Positions 32,501 to 41,500 of a DNA stretch of 64,000 bases are shown here, piece by piece. The notes under the pieces were generated by a model, which saw only the letters and a program-made list of their open reading frames with translations, had not been told where the DNA came from and did no database searches. Source of the stretch: JAJPXC01 sp964520525 (GTDB taxonomy: Bacteria > Bacteroidota > Bacteroidia > Bacteroidales > Muribaculaceae); NCBI GenBank assembly GCA_964520525.1, contig CAZFNR010000003.1, forward strand, positions 96,350 to 160,349, in the 5' to 3' direction. Made by a program: the position numbers and the translations under genes. Positions within the stretch are counted from its first letter, which is position 1. Each line of letters opens with the position of its first letter.

Positions 32501-34344
32501 TTGTCACCCTCGAAGATTTGACATACGACCGTCAGCGGGTAGGCTCGTTTGAAGTCGGTGTCGATTTGACCACCGACAAGAGCGGGACTATACGCACATT
32601 CGCGTCGCTAATGGTCGACAGTGTCAAAACCATCACCGCTGTCGGTAGCATTAACGACAGCACCGCCGCCAACCCGTTAATGCTCGACTTCTCGATGATA
32701 CATTTCCCGTTGCGAGTCGTCAATCCTTTCTTGCCGCCGGGAACAGCTCGCCTGAGCGGAATGTTGAACGGTCAGATGGATATAACCGGCGACCTCGCGA
32801 ATCCGGTGTTCAACGGATTCTTGGTGTTTGATTCTACGGCCGCCGAGGTCGACATGATAGGCACTACATTCAGTTTCTCCGGCGATTCCGTCCCCGTCAA
32901 AGACAATATTGTGACATTTGAGCGGTTCACGGTCAAGGGTGATAATGGCAATCCCCTGACAATAAATGGCTCTGTCGATATGCACTCGTTGGTCAATCCT
33001 AAAATCAATCTCGGGCTTCTGGCGCGTAATATGCAGATTGTGGGGAGCGACCGTGCGAGAGGTTCCGATGCCTACGGTAAGGCTTTCATTAATCTCGATG
33101 CTAAAATCAAAGGGGATATCTCTTTCTTGAACATTGATGCCGAGCTTGATTTACTTGCCGGGACTAATGTCACCTACATCATGACCGAGGCGCAAAGTGC
33201 GCTCTCGCCACACTCCGACGACGATATGGTGAAATTCGTGAACTTCGAGGATACTGCGGAGGTGGTTCTTGCCGACACTATTCCCGAGGGTGGCATGATG
33301 ATGAACATCGACGCGGTGCTAAATGTTAATCCCGGTTCATCTCTGACTATCGACTTGTCGCCCGATGGTAAAAACCGTGTGCAGGTGCAAGGCTTTGGCT
33401 CTATGAACTATACACAGAACTATATGAACGACAGCCGCTTCACGGGACGTTACACTATCGACAAGGGATATGCGCGCATCACGCCGCCAATTCCGGGAAT
33501 GTCAGAAAAACGGTTCGATTTTGAGTCGGGAAGCTATATCGCCTTCAATGGCGATATGCTCAATCCCATTCTAAATATAAATGCCGACGATAAAATAAAA
33601 GCTAACGTGACGCAGGAGGGACACAACTCGAGGTTAGTGACGTTTAATGTGGGATTGAGTGTCACTAACACGCTGCGAAATATGGATGTGGCATTTGACC
33701 TGTCAACCGACGATGACATAACTGTGCAAAACGAGCTTCAAGCCATGAGCCCTGAGCAACGCGCAAATCAGGCTATGAACATTTTGCTCTACGGCGTTTA
33801 TTCCGGCGTCGGCACCAAAGGCGATGCCCAGATAGGGGGCAATATGCTTTACTCATTCCTTGAGTCGCGGCTCAACTCCTGGGCGGCAAACAATATTAAA
33901 GGTGTTGATTTATCGTTTGGCATAGACAAATACGACCAGACCACCGACGGCGCTACGTCGACAACCACAAGCTACAGCTACAAAGTGTCGAAATCGATGT
34001 TCAACGACCGCTTCAAAATCGTTGTAGGCGGGAACTACACCACCGATGCCGACAACGAGGATAATGTCGCACAGAATCTGGTCAACGATATATCATTTGA
34101 ATGTCTGCTCAACAAGAGCGGCACCATGTATGTGCGTCTGTTCCGTCACGTCGGCTACGAGAGTATCCTCGAAGGGGAAGTGACGCAGACTGGCGTCGGT
34201 TTCGTCTACAAACGCAAAATACGCCGCATTGGCGATATGTTCCGTTGGATTCCGGGGCGCAAGAAAAAACAAGACCCGGTTGCGCTTCCACGGCAGGAAC
34301 AATCGTTAACCCCTCAAACCTCTACGGTAGATGAAAAGAACTGA
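29533..34344 (+). CDS. tamB: Translocation and assembly module protein TamB
   Basis: Protein of 1603 residues; a stop lies in frame just upstream and no ATG is available, so GTG at 29533 is the likely start. A single N-terminal membrane anchor (about 14-32, AVSVSLLLIALLLLLYSPWL) is followed by a very long repetitive beta-strand region forming the periplasm-spanning hydrophobic groove. The TamB/DUF490 domain is at the C-terminus (about 1130-1560), with NMLYSFLESRLNSWAANNIK near the end. In the AsmA-like group it moves phospholipid to, and helps assemble beta-barrels in, the outer membrane. It overlaps the TamA-like gene by 14 bp, so the two are coupled and their products probably interact. Confidence 0.92.
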   Translation: MRFIVGRTLIKCVSWVAVSVSLLLIALLLLLYSPWLQRFAVDKVCEMLNDSPRLQITVESFSLSFPLAVEVKGVSMTQWGDTVMGADLARLNVKLLPLFAKRVEAVDTRIENAVYRLGSPDSSMHLKADRVNAAVDWLSVSLSTSEIEVDNASVDGGCVKLMLSNDTTSTPTDTMPSPSWRVRVSSLKINNLDYAMTMLPAIDSLHAAVPAAELIDGVVDLASQSISIGGLVIDGVDACYLTPSAEYLKTRHAVPAIDDTVALTPRPWVIKADSLRLRNSCAVYAMSGAVPQNGLDFNYLQVSDVNIAVDSFYNRATDIVVPLRYLRAKERSGLRLNASGVFTMDSLMMRANGFDIATQFSALKLDAYMGVGDMVADSSLPIGVKADGRIGFNDMQLAVPEMAPFLKQLPRYNDLHLAVDAGGSAGRLRLSELSVDLPGRVVVSLSGQFSNVMDFSNMTGHLDIDGDIADVNFLKPTLLGARTARQVMLPPMSLDGGVDFNRGTFSGGLKAVTGSGDIALSGMCDGNSVNYNAVLDLNSFPVNSFLPEMGFGRVSGKLAVNGVGYDPFSPATVVNGEMDIASIAYNEEILTDLKAWANLADGNADVGAMSFNPAVDFDISGNGNLAGDRLDWKFAGDVKHIDLQAMKLSQTQAEGAISFSAQASLSPDLKNIDASIVVDGLEWRMPGVDIDETDIVARLHAADSLLSLVIDNHDLHADFNSPMSLDSIVARFAATSDIVNKVLADRRLDAIALQQALPPLSLDVKARKTNIINSYLAGGDMGLNAFDFTFSNDTLINAVGRLMGFHSGSTRIDTLDLTLAQRGDSLSYTAVINNAPGTMDEWAHVDLSGYLADETLALLLKQRNIQDKTGFNLGAVATVTDSTVNLKLTPSNPVIGYKEWTVNSDNFLMLNTSSKHLDANISMSGNESSVKIYTEHDPMSTRQEDVVVKASNVHLADWISLNPFAPPVSGDVSADMRFNWDKKNLNGRGIVTLEDLTYDRQRVGSFEVGVDLTTDKSGTIRTFASLMVDSVKTITAVGSINDSTAANPLMLDFSMIHFPLRVVNPFLPPGTARLSGMLNGQMDITGDLANPVFNGFLVFDSTAAEVDMIGTTFSFSGDSVPVKDNIVTFERFTVKGDNGNPLTINGSVDMHSLVNPKINLGLLARNMQIVGSDRARGSDAYGKAFINLDAKIKGDISFLNIDAELDLLAGTNVTYIMTEAQSALSPHSDDDMVKFVNFEDTAEVVLADTIPEGGMMMNIDAVLNVNPGSSLTIDLSPDGKNRVQVQGFGSMNYTQNYMNDSRFTGRYTIDKGYARITPPIPGMSEKRFDFESGSYIAFNGDMLNPILNINADDKIKANVTQEGHNSRLVTFNVGLSVTNTLRNMDVAFDLSTDDDITVQNELQAMSPEQRANQAMNILLYGVYSGVGTKGDAQIGGNMLYSFLESRLNSWAANNIKGVDLSFGIDKYDQTTDGATSTTTSYSYKVSKSMFNDRFKIVVGGNYTTDADNEDNVAQNLVNDISFECLLNKSGTMYVRLFRHVGYESILEGEVTQTGVGFVYKRKIRRIGDMFRWIPGRKKKQDPVALPRQEQSLTPQTSTVDEKN

Positions 34345-36628
34345 ATCACATATTATAGCCGCTGTGATAGGGGTGTTGGCTATGGTCATGGCCTCTTGCT
34401 CCACGACACGGCGCATCCCCGAGGGAGAGCAGCTTTATACCGGTGTCAAAAAAGTGAATATCACGACGGTGCCTAAGTATAAAGTGCCGTCATCTGTCAG
34501 CGAAGCTCTTAACGATGCTGTCCATGTCAAGCCAAACAACAGCTTGTTTGGCTCCGCATCGGTAAGATACCCGTTCCCGCTGGGACTGTGGGTCTATAAC
34601 AACTGGAGCAATCCCCCATCGGGATTCAAACACTGGATTTATGATAAACTGGTCGAGGAACCCGTGCTCGTTTCTCATGTGCGTCCCGAAGTTAGGACAA
34701 AGATGTTGGATGAGATTCTCAGCGATAACGGATATTTTCAAGGACACGCCTCCTATGAGATTATAAAAGGGAAAAACCCCAGGAAGGCGAAAATTCTTTA
34801 TAATGTGGTCACAGGCCCTGAGTATGTCATCGATTCAGTCATAATGCTGCCCGACAGTTGTCACCTCTACCACATAATCGACTCGGTAGCCATGCGCAGC
34901 CGCTATCTCGCCGGTAGGGAGCGTTACTGCACTGATTCGCTGAGCCAGGTGAGGGTCGACATCGCAAATGCGGTGAGAAACCGGGGCTACTATTTTTTCC
35001 GCCCGGAGTTCATCGAATATCTCGCCGACAGCACGATTAATTGCAATCGTATCGCATTGAAATTAACCGTCGCGAGCAATGTGCCGCAGGTCGCGCTTGC
35101 ACGTTATCGCACAGGAACTATAACCACTTACATATACCGTAATCAAGGCGGTGGTACGCCCGACACCGTTGAAACATCGCGGGGGATGCTGGTGCAGATG
35201 ATGCCTTCGAAATTCCGCCGAAGGCTCGTCGACGAATGTGTCGCGTTCAGCCCCGGCAAATATTTCTCGGTGAGAGATATGAATCGCACTCAGACCTATT
35301 TCTCGCGGCTCGGTATATTCAACGCTATCTCTATCGACGTGACTCCCGACACCACTTCTACCGAGCCGCTTCTCGATGTCGCCATATCGTGTACCATGGA
35401 TAAACCTTTGGAAGCAAGGCTCGAAGTCAACGCATCGTCAAAGTCTAACAGCTACATCGGGCCGGGCTTGTCGTTTGGCGTGACAAACCGCAACCTGTTT
35501 GGCGGTGGTGAACTTTTCAACATTGACTTGACCGGCTCTTATGAATGGCAGACCGGGCGCGACAAAGAAAGGTCGATTTTCAACTCCTACGAGATAGGGC
35601 TCAACACCTCGCTGTCGTTCCCGAGGCTCCTCGCCCCGAAATTTATCCCCCGCCGACGTCGCGCAATCAACTGGACCCGCATAACACTCGGCGCAGACCT
35701 GCTCAATCGTCCGCACTATTTCAAAATGGCTCAGTTCAACACCTCGTTCAACTATGATTGGCGTGTCAATCGTTATGCCTCGTCGACGTTTACCTTGATG
35801 AAACTCACCTACACCAAACTCATCCACACAACAGCCGATTTCGACGAAGTGATGGCCCAGAATCCCGCGATAGCTTTGAGTTTCCAAAGCCAGTTCATCC
35901 CACAGATTGCCTACACCTACACCTACGACCGGGCTTTTGGCCGCCGCAACACGCTCAACTGGACTTTTACCGTTCAGGAAGCCGGTAATATCTTTTGGAG
36001 TATATGGGAATTATGCGGGAAAAAAGGCGAAAAAGAGCTTTTCGAGACCCCATTCTCGCAATTCATAAAAGGCTCTGCCCAGATTGTCTATGGACGACGG
36101 CTGTCAGGCAGTCACTGGATTGTGACGAGAGGTGCCGTCGGTGCGGCTCATGCCTATGGCAACTCGGCTGCCGTGCCATATAGCGAGCAGTTCTATGTCG
36201 GCGGAGCCAACTCGGTCAGAGCGTTCACCGTGCGCAGCATAGGCCCGGGCAGTTACCATGCCCCTGAAGACCTTGTCAACGGATATTTCGACCAGACCGG
36301 TACGTTTAAGTTTGAGTTTAACATCGAATACCGTTTCCCGATTCTCGGCCCTCTCCATGGAGCGTTGTTCCTCGACTCAGGCAATGTGTGGCTGCTGAAA
36401 AACGACCCGCAGCGTCCCGGCGGGACCCTTAAAGGTTCGACATTTTTTAAAGACCTCGCGCTTGGCACGGGAACGGGATTGCGATTCGATATAGGCATGA
36501 TGGTAATCCGGGGAGATCTCGGTATAGGCATTCATGCGCCTTACGACACAGGCAAAAGCGGCTATTACAACATGACATCTTTTAAAAACTCACTTGCGTT
36601 TCACCTTGCGATAGGCTACCCGTTCTGA
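34331..36628 (+). CDS. TamA/BamA-family outer-membrane lipoprotein (TamL-like)
   Basis: Protein of 765 residues. The signal ends in a lipobox (VLAMVMASC, C23), so it is lipidated, unlike Proteobacterial TamA. POTRA-like domains span about 30-370 (LDEILSDNGYFQGHASYEII, then YTGVKKVNITTVPKYK). The C-terminal Omp85 barrel follows, with the conserved loop region YVGGANSVRAFTVRSIGPG and LFLDSGNVW. Lipidated TamA-like proteins paired with TamB occur across Bacteroidota. It overlaps tamB by 14 bp, supporting a joint envelope-assembly machine. BamA itself is usually longer with five POTRA domains and is not lipidated, so BamA is less likely. Confidence 0.88.
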   Translation: MKRTESHIIAAVIGVLAMVMASCSTTRRIPEGEQLYTGVKKVNITTVPKYKVPSSVSEALNDAVHVKPNNSLFGSASVRYPFPLGLWVYNNWSNPPSGFKHWIYDKLVEEPVLVSHVRPEVRTKMLDEILSDNGYFQGHASYEIIKGKNPRKAKILYNVVTGPEYVIDSVIMLPDSCHLYHIIDSVAMRSRYLAGRERYCTDSLSQVRVDIANAVRNRGYYFFRPEFIEYLADSTINCNRIALKLTVASNVPQVALARYRTGTITTYIYRNQGGGTPDTVETSRGMLVQMMPSKFRRRLVDECVAFSPGKYFSVRDMNRTQTYFSRLGIFNAISIDVTPDTTSTEPLLDVAISCTMDKPLEARLEVNASSKSNSYIGPGLSFGVTNRNLFGGGELFNIDLTGSYEWQTGRDKERSIFNSYEIGLNTSLSFPRLLAPKFIPRRRRAINWTRITLGADLLNRPHYFKMAQFNTSFNYDWRVNRYASSTFTLMKLTYTKLIHTTADFDEVMAQNPAIALSFQSQFIPQIAYTYTYDRAFGRRNTLNWTFTVQEAGNIFWSIWELCGKKGEKELFETPFSQFIKGSAQIVYGRRLSGSHWIVTRGAVGAAHAYGNSAAVPYSEQFYVGGANSVRAFTVRSIGPGSYHAPEDLVNGYFDQTGTFKFEFNIEYRFPILGPLHGALFLDSGNVWLLKNDPQRPGGTLKGSTFFKDLALGTGTGLRFDIGMMVIRGDLGIGIHAPYDTGKSGYYNMTSFKNSLAFHLAIGYPF

Positions 36629-36692
36629 TTGTGAAATGTTAATATATAGTAAGTTTAGATGTCTACTTTTCGTTTTTAAGGTCGCTAAGTGC

Positions 36693-36700
36693 TATCTTTG
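36693..36700 (+). promoter_or_regulatory. -7 element of the lptD gene
   Basis: TATCTTTG 31 bp upstream of the TTG start, in the 102-bp gap after the TamA-like gene. Upstream, TTTTCG is only a partial -33 match. Confidence 0.55.
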
Positions 36701-36730
36701 CACTTGAATTTTAATCGCTTTTGACAAAAG

Positions 36731-39493
36731 TTGAGACGTTCGTCGCTATATATAGTAATTCTTATCGCTGCGTTTCAGTGCTTTGCGGCTTCAATGCTGA
36801 CCAAGGCCGAGGAAAATGCGCCCGAGGCATCCGCGGGGCTGTCGCTCCCGGTTGATTCGGCAGCGTTGCCCCTCGACACGCCGCAGCCCATGACCGACAG
36901 CGTTATCGCGGTGAAAGCCGACACGACGACAGTCCCTAAGTCACGCATACGTCGCATGAAGGTCGATCTTGACAATCAAGTCGTGTTTTCATCGAAAGAT
37001 TCAATGATTCTTGTTGGGCAGAACACTGCCTATATGTACGGCGACGGCAAGGTCAACTACGGTGACATGAAACTTGATGCCGCTGAGATAGAACTTGACA
37101 TGAAGTCAAGCACGGTCTATGCGGTGGGTGCCGTCGATACCGCAGGCGAAGTCATCGGCTCGCCAATCTTTGAGGAAGGCGGGTCATCCTACGAGACAAA
37201 GACGATGAGGTACAACTTCAAGTCAAAAAAAGGGTATATCACCGATGTCATTACTCAGCAAGGCGAAGGCTATCTCACCGGAGGTCAGACAAAGAAAACC
37301 GAGGGCGACGACTACTATATACAGAACGGACGCTACACCACCTGCGACAATCATGAGTGTCCCCACTTCTATCTTCAACTCACAAAGGCCAAGGTGAAGC
37401 CTAAAAAGAATATTGTTACCGGACCCGCCTATATGGTACTTTCGGGGCTGCCGTTGCCACTGGCAATCCCGTTCGGCTACTTCCCATTCACTGAAAAATA
37501 TTCTTCAGGGGTGATTTTCCCGACTTTCGGCGATGACTATCAACGCGGGTTCTACCTCAGCGACGGCGGTTATTATTTCGCTATCAACGATAACATCGAT
37601 CTCGCTCTGACAGGCGAGATTTACACCAAAGGCTCATGGGGACTCGCCGCTCAGTCTACATATGCCAAACGTTACAAATACTCGGGCAATTTCAGCGTCA
37701 ACTACCTCAAATCAGTATACGGCGACAAGGGGTTGCCCGACTATTCCAAGCAAACCAACTTCCAAGTTGTGTGGAGCCATGCGCAAGACTCGAAGTCAAA
37801 CCCAAATATGTCGCTCTCGGCGAGCGTCAACTTCACCACAAGCGGATATACCCGCAACGATGTAAACAGCTACTACTCCTCATCGTTCACCGAGAACACC
37901 AAAAGTAGCACCGTCAACATGACATACCGCTTTCCCCAGTCAAAGTGGTCACTGTCGACCACGATGAACATCGCCCAGCGCACCCAGGACTCGACGCTCA
38001 ATGTCTCTTTCCCCAACGTGACTGTCTCGATGGCGCAATCGGCCCCATTCAAACGCAAAAGGGCGGTTGGCGATGAAAAGTGGTATGAAAAAATCAAATT
38101 GTCCTATTCAGGGCAGTTCCAAAACTCGTTGCTCGCCAAGCAGAATGAGTTTTTCAAAAAAAGTTTGATTAAAGATTGGCGCAACGGCATGAAGCACAAC
38201 GTCCCCATTTCGGCGACATTCAATCTGTTCAAGTATTTGAACTTGACTCCGTCAATCACTTTTACCGACCGCATGTACACCAACAAAGTGCGCCGCCAGT
38301 GGGACCCAAATGCGGCAGCCGAAGTGTGCGACACAAGCTATAGCTTCTATAACGTATGGGACTTCTCGGCTGCGATGTCGTTTGACACAAAAGTCTACGG
38401 TTTCTACAAGCCGCTACCATTCCTCGGCGACAAGGTCAAGATGATACGCCATGTGTTCACACCCACTGTCTCGTTCAACGCGGCTCCCGATTTCGGGTCG
38501 AGCTTCTTCGGCTATTACGGCTCCTACGAGTACCCCGACGCCCAGGGACGTATGCAGACAAGACGGTACAGCTACTTCCAAAATTCGCTGTTCGGAGTTC
38601 CCGGTATCGGAAAAACCGGGGCGGTCTCCGTGTCCCTTGCCAACAACTTGGAAATGAAGGTGAAAAGCGATAACGACAGCACCGGCGAGAAAAAAATATC
38701 GCTAATCGAGAATTTCACCGTGTCACAGAGCTATAATTTCGCTGCCGATTCGCTCCGTTGGAGTAATATCAACACTTCCCTTATGTTGCGACTGGTCAAG
38801 AACTTCAATCTCAACGTGTCGGCGGTGTGGGACGTATACACCTACCAGCTAAACGAGGCGGGTAATCCCGTGCGAGTCGACCGCACGCGCCTTCAAGCCG
38901 GTAAAGGGTTAGCGCGTCTGTCGAGCACAGGCACCTCGTTTTCCTACACATTCAACAACTCGACATTCAAGAAAAAAGATAAAAGCGACTCAGACAAAGG
39001 GAAGGGTGATTCAACACCCGGCGACGATTTCGGTGGCTCGCTCGATGACCTCAACAACGGCAACGGTAGCGACGAGGAAGGCGACGAAAACAAGGATGTT
39101 CTTGACCTGACCCCCGAAGGATACCTTAAATGGAGTGTCCCGTGGAGCCTGTCGGTCAACTACTCTATCAACTACGGCTATGGGACGTTCAACAAAAAGA
39201 AGATGGAGTATGACGGAAAAGTCACGCAAAATCTAAGCTTTTCAGGCAACATACGTCCGACAAAGAACTGGAATTTCGGCTTTTCGGCAAGCTATAACTT
39301 CGACACCAAGAAAATCGCTTATATGAACTGCAACATCAGCCGCGATTTGCATTGCTTCATGATGCGGGCAAGTTTTGTGCCGGTAGGCCCGTATAAATCC
39401 TACAACTTCCACATATCTGTGAAATCCTCGTTGCTTTCCGACCTCAAGTACGACAAACGCTCGTCGTTCAGCAACGGTGTGACCTGGTATTGA
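36731..39493 (+). CDS. lptD: LPS-assembly outer-membrane protein LptD
   Basis: Protein of 920 residues. An in-frame stop lies just upstream, and TTG at 36731 is the only start that keeps a signal sequence (RRSSLYIVILIAAFQCFAAS). Residues about 75-190 are the OstA/LptA-like periplasmic slide (YMYGDGKVNYGDMKLDAAEI). The remainder is a large beta-barrel with aromatic strand patterns (PLAIPFGYFPFTEKYSSG). It inserts lipopolysaccharide into the outer leaflet. An acidic Ser/Asp/Gly-rich insert occurs at about 750-795. The C-terminal WY end fits a barrel strand. It follows tamB and the TamA-like gene, giving an envelope-biogenesis block. lptE is not seen here. Confidence 0.88.
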   Translation: MRRSSLYIVILIAAFQCFAASMLTKAEENAPEASAGLSLPVDSAALPLDTPQPMTDSVIAVKADTTTVPKSRIRRMKVDLDNQVVFSSKDSMILVGQNTAYMYGDGKVNYGDMKLDAAEIELDMKSSTVYAVGAVDTAGEVIGSPIFEEGGSSYETKTMRYNFKSKKGYITDVITQQGEGYLTGGQTKKTEGDDYYIQNGRYTTCDNHECPHFYLQLTKAKVKPKKNIVTGPAYMVLSGLPLPLAIPFGYFPFTEKYSSGVIFPTFGDDYQRGFYLSDGGYYFAINDNIDLALTGEIYTKGSWGLAAQSTYAKRYKYSGNFSVNYLKSVYGDKGLPDYSKQTNFQVVWSHAQDSKSNPNMSLSASVNFTTSGYTRNDVNSYYSSSFTENTKSSTVNMTYRFPQSKWSLSTTMNIAQRTQDSTLNVSFPNVTVSMAQSAPFKRKRAVGDEKWYEKIKLSYSGQFQNSLLAKQNEFFKKSLIKDWRNGMKHNVPISATFNLFKYLNLTPSITFTDRMYTNKVRRQWDPNAAAEVCDTSYSFYNVWDFSAAMSFDTKVYGFYKPLPFLGDKVKMIRHVFTPTVSFNAAPDFGSSFFGYYGSYEYPDAQGRMQTRRYSYFQNSLFGVPGIGKTGAVSVSLANNLEMKVKSDNDSTGEKKISLIENFTVSQSYNFAADSLRWSNINTSLMLRLVKNFNLNVSAVWDVYTYQLNEAGNPVRVDRTRLQAGKGLARLSSTGTSFSYTFNNSTFKKKDKSDSDKGKGDSTPGDDFGGSLDDLNNGNGSDEEGDENKDVLDLTPEGYLKWSVPWSLSVNYSINYGYGTFNKKKMEYDGKVTQNLSFSGNIRPTKNWNFGFSASYNFDTKKIAYMNCNISRDLHCFMMRASFVPVGPYKSYNFHISVKSSLLSDLKYDKRSSFSNGVTWY

Positions 39494-39516
39494 CGCCGGG
39501 TGAGCGAGCGGTCGGT

Positions 39517-40056
39517 TTAGCCGCCGAACTCCTCGTGTAGCGTCTCAAAACGCTGTGCGGTCGACTCGCTGTGTCGGCTCATCGACTCGCGCACTCTCTC
39601 GAGACTTTTCTCTTTCATGTCGCCGCTCTTTGAATAAAACTTGTCGGCATAGCAGATAAGCCGTTCCAACAAGCTTTCGGGCATAAAGTCGCGCCGAGGC
39701 AATGGCAGCGACAACTCGTCGATATCCGACGCGCTTATCCCTGCGCCGGTGTGCCTTTCAGCCACGCGGGCATATTTCTCGTCAAACCCATTGTCGCGCA
39801 ACAGTTGCGCCCCGAGTGTGCCATGCGCTATGTACGGTGCGTTTCCGTGACAGCCTATCCCCGGAGCGTCGGTCAGAAAGATGCCTATGTCGTGGAGCAT
39901 GGCGGCTTCGGTGATTTCATCCTCGTCGAGCGGTAGCCGCTTACGCCTCGCTATTTCAAGCGCTTTCTCTGTTACCGAACGCGCGTGTTTAAGGAAAATA
40001 TCCCGCCGGAGGGTGCCGGCGGGATAATATAAATCTATTATTTCGTTATAGTTCAT
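39517..40056 (-). CDS. HD-domain phosphohydrolase
   Basis: Protein of 179 residues with the HD-superfamily metal ligands: H24 (FLKHARSVTEKALEIA), the HD pair H55-D56 (AAMLHDIGIF) and later His residues (GCHGNAPYIAHGTLGAQLL, AERHTGAGIS). It is a soluble metal-dependent phosphohydrolase; related HDIG proteins act on nucleotides or cyclic nucleotides, but the substrate cannot be told. It follows ilvE by 16 bp on the same strand, so it is probably cotranscribed, without an obvious biochemical link. It converges with lptD with 23 bp between the stop codons. Confidence 0.85.
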   Translation of the reverse strand: MNYNEIIDLYYPAGTLRRDIFLKHARSVTEKALEIARRKRLPLDEDEITEAAMLHDIGIFLTDAPGIGCHGNAPYIAHGTLGAQLLRDNGFDEKYARVAERHTGAGISASDIDELSLPLPRRDFMPESLLERLICYADKFYSKSGDMKEKSLERVRESMSRHSESTAQRFETLHEEFGG

Positions 40057-40072
40057 TGCTGTGGTTGTCGGT

Positions 40073-41095
40073 TCAGTCGACTATGGTGTTCCACCCATGG
40101 ATGTCATCGGTTTCGCCGAGCTGTATCGCGCGCAGACGGTTGTAGAGGGCTGTGGTGACAGGACCGGGTTGGCCATCCTTGGCTACGACATATTTTTTGC
40201 CGGTGTCTAAATCGTCGATTTCGGCTATTGGCGAGGCCACGGCGGCGGTTCCGCAAGCGGCGGCCTCCTGGATGGTGTCAAGCTCTTCTATCGGGATGTG
40301 GCGGCATTCCACTTCGATGCCCATATCCTTGGCGATTTGTTGCAAACTCATGTTTGTTATCGAAGGAAGAATCGATTCCGACGCCGGGGTGATGTAATGG
40401 CCATCCTTGATTGCGAAGAAGTTGGCGGGGCCGCACTCGTCAAGATATTTTTTCTCTTTGGGGTCGAGATAAAGCACCGCTGAGTAGCCAAGTTCATGTG
40501 CGCGCTCGCCGGCCGATAGCGATGCGGCGTAGTTGCCGCCTACTTTCCAACGACCTGTCCCTTTGGGCGCCACGCGGTCATACTCGCGCATGATGCAGAT
40601 ATTGGTTGGCTTGAATCCCTCTTTGAAATAGGGCCCAACGGGGGTGACTAGCACTAAAAACAAGTATTCCGATGCGGGTTTGACCCCCACTTGTGCCGAT
40701 AGCCCTATCTCAAGCGGGCGTATGTATAGCGACGCTCCGCTACCGTAGGGGGGGATGAAGCGTTCGTTGAGTTTGACAACCTTGACCACCATCTCTTTAA
40801 ACAACTCGGCGGTGACAGGCGCCATAAGTATACCTTTGGCCGACTCGGCGATGCGCTTGGCGTTCTCTTCGAGACGGAATATCCTGATTTTGCCATCTTT
40901 GCCGCGGAAGGCTTTAAGACCTTCAAAAATTTCCTGGCCATAGTGCAGCGTGGTCGCTGCGATGTGAAGGTTGATTGTTTCTGAGCTTGAAACTTCGATT
41001 TCTCCCCAACGCCCGTTACGATAATAGCAACGCACGTTGTAATCGGTTGGCATATAGCCGAACGAGAGGTTGCTCCAGTCTAATTCCTTGTTCAT
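40073..41095 (-). CDS. ilvE: Branched-chain amino-acid aminotransferase
   Basis: Protein of 340 residues of the fold-type IV PLP aminotransferases. Signatures: LHYGQEIFEGLKAFRGKDG, the PLP-Lys region PKGTGRWKVGGNYAASL, and ECGPANFFAIKDGHYITP. It performs the last step in valine, leucine and isoleucine synthesis using glutamate. The other ilv genes lie together at 57.8-63.9 kb. A possible attenuator-like small RNA with an intrinsic terminator lies 95 bp upstream on the same strand. D-amino-acid aminotransferase and ADC lyase share the fold, but the length and motifs fit IlvE. Confidence 0.93.
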   Translation of the reverse strand: MNKELDWSNLSFGYMPTDYNVRCYYRNGRWGEIEVSSSETINLHIAATTLHYGQEIFEGLKAFRGKDGKIRIFRLEENAKRIAESAKGILMAPVTAELFKEMVVKVVKLNERFIPPYGSGASLYIRPLEIGLSAQVGVKPASEYLFLVLVTPVGPYFKEGFKPTNICIMREYDRVAPKGTGRWKVGGNYAASLSAGERAHELGYSAVLYLDPKEKKYLDECGPANFFAIKDGHYITPASESILPSITNMSLQQIAKDMGIEVECRHIPIEELDTIQEAAACGTAAVASPIAEIDDLDTGKKYVVAKDGQPGPVTTALYNRLRAIQLGETDDIHGWNTIVD

Positions 41096-41119
41096 AGAAT
41101 ATCAAATATGTTGCTTTGG

Positions 41120-41127
41120 CAAAATTA
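41120..41127 (-). promoter_or_regulatory. -7 element near ilvE
   Basis: TAATTTTG on the minus strand, 24 bp upstream of the ilvE ATG. No -33 partner at the usual spacing. Confidence 0.4.
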
Positions 41128-41188
41128 TCAATAATTTTTTGAGATTTCATAATTTTCACCCATAAATTATGATACAGTTTGATATATA

Positions 41189-41294
41189 AAAAGACGCCCG
41201 CGTACTATCGCAGTACGCGGGCATCGTCTATGTTTCATGTTAGTTAGACCATTATGCTTTTCCAGACTGTGCCTGTGATTCTTCTCGACAATCG
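41189..41294 (-). ncRNA. Candidate small RNA or ilvE attenuator leader, about 105 nt
   Basis: Bounded by TAACTTTG (41308-41301, minus strand), which predicts a start near 41294, and by a perfect 11-bp GC hairpin (41196-41206 with 41212-41222) followed on the minus strand by five T. A 23-codon frame beginning MKHRRCPRTAIV starts inside it and runs through the terminator hairpin, so it could be a leader peptide. ilvE begins 95 bp further on in the same direction. No -33 TTTG was found, and I cannot assign it to a named RNA family. Confidence 0.5.
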
Positions 41295-41431
41295 GGGTTG
41301 CAAAGTTAGCAATGATTCCCGACCAGAGTGGCGTGAATCTCCCGACCCGCGTCAATTATAACAAATATTAACTGGCTCAGTTGCGATAGGGGGGTGCTTA
41401 AAAAATAATTCGTTGATGTGTAAAATTTATT

Positions 41432-41439
41432 TATATTTG
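41432..41439 (+). promoter_or_regulatory. -7 element of the glycerophosphodiesterase gene
   Basis: TATATTTG, about 62 bp upstream of the start codon. The upstream TTCG at 19 nt is a poor -33 match. Confidence 0.5.
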
Positions 41440-41500
41440 TCGTGCGGTTATAATCACCACATAATTATCTGTTTTTTACCAATCCTTTACACTACTTTCC

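Larger units (their letters stand above)
41096..41500. other. 405-bp gap: ilvE upstream region, small-RNA candidate and GDPD promoter
   Basis: Contains no convincing protein gene. On the minus strand it holds a -7 element close to ilvE (41120-41127), a candidate small RNA (41189-41294) with its own -7 element, and on the plus strand a -7 element (41432-41439) for the following gene. Confidence 0.6.

Noticed and set aside
41167..41355. 62-codon minus-strand frame across the ilvE upstream region
   Set aside because: It spans a predicted promoter and terminator and has no recognisable protein character.
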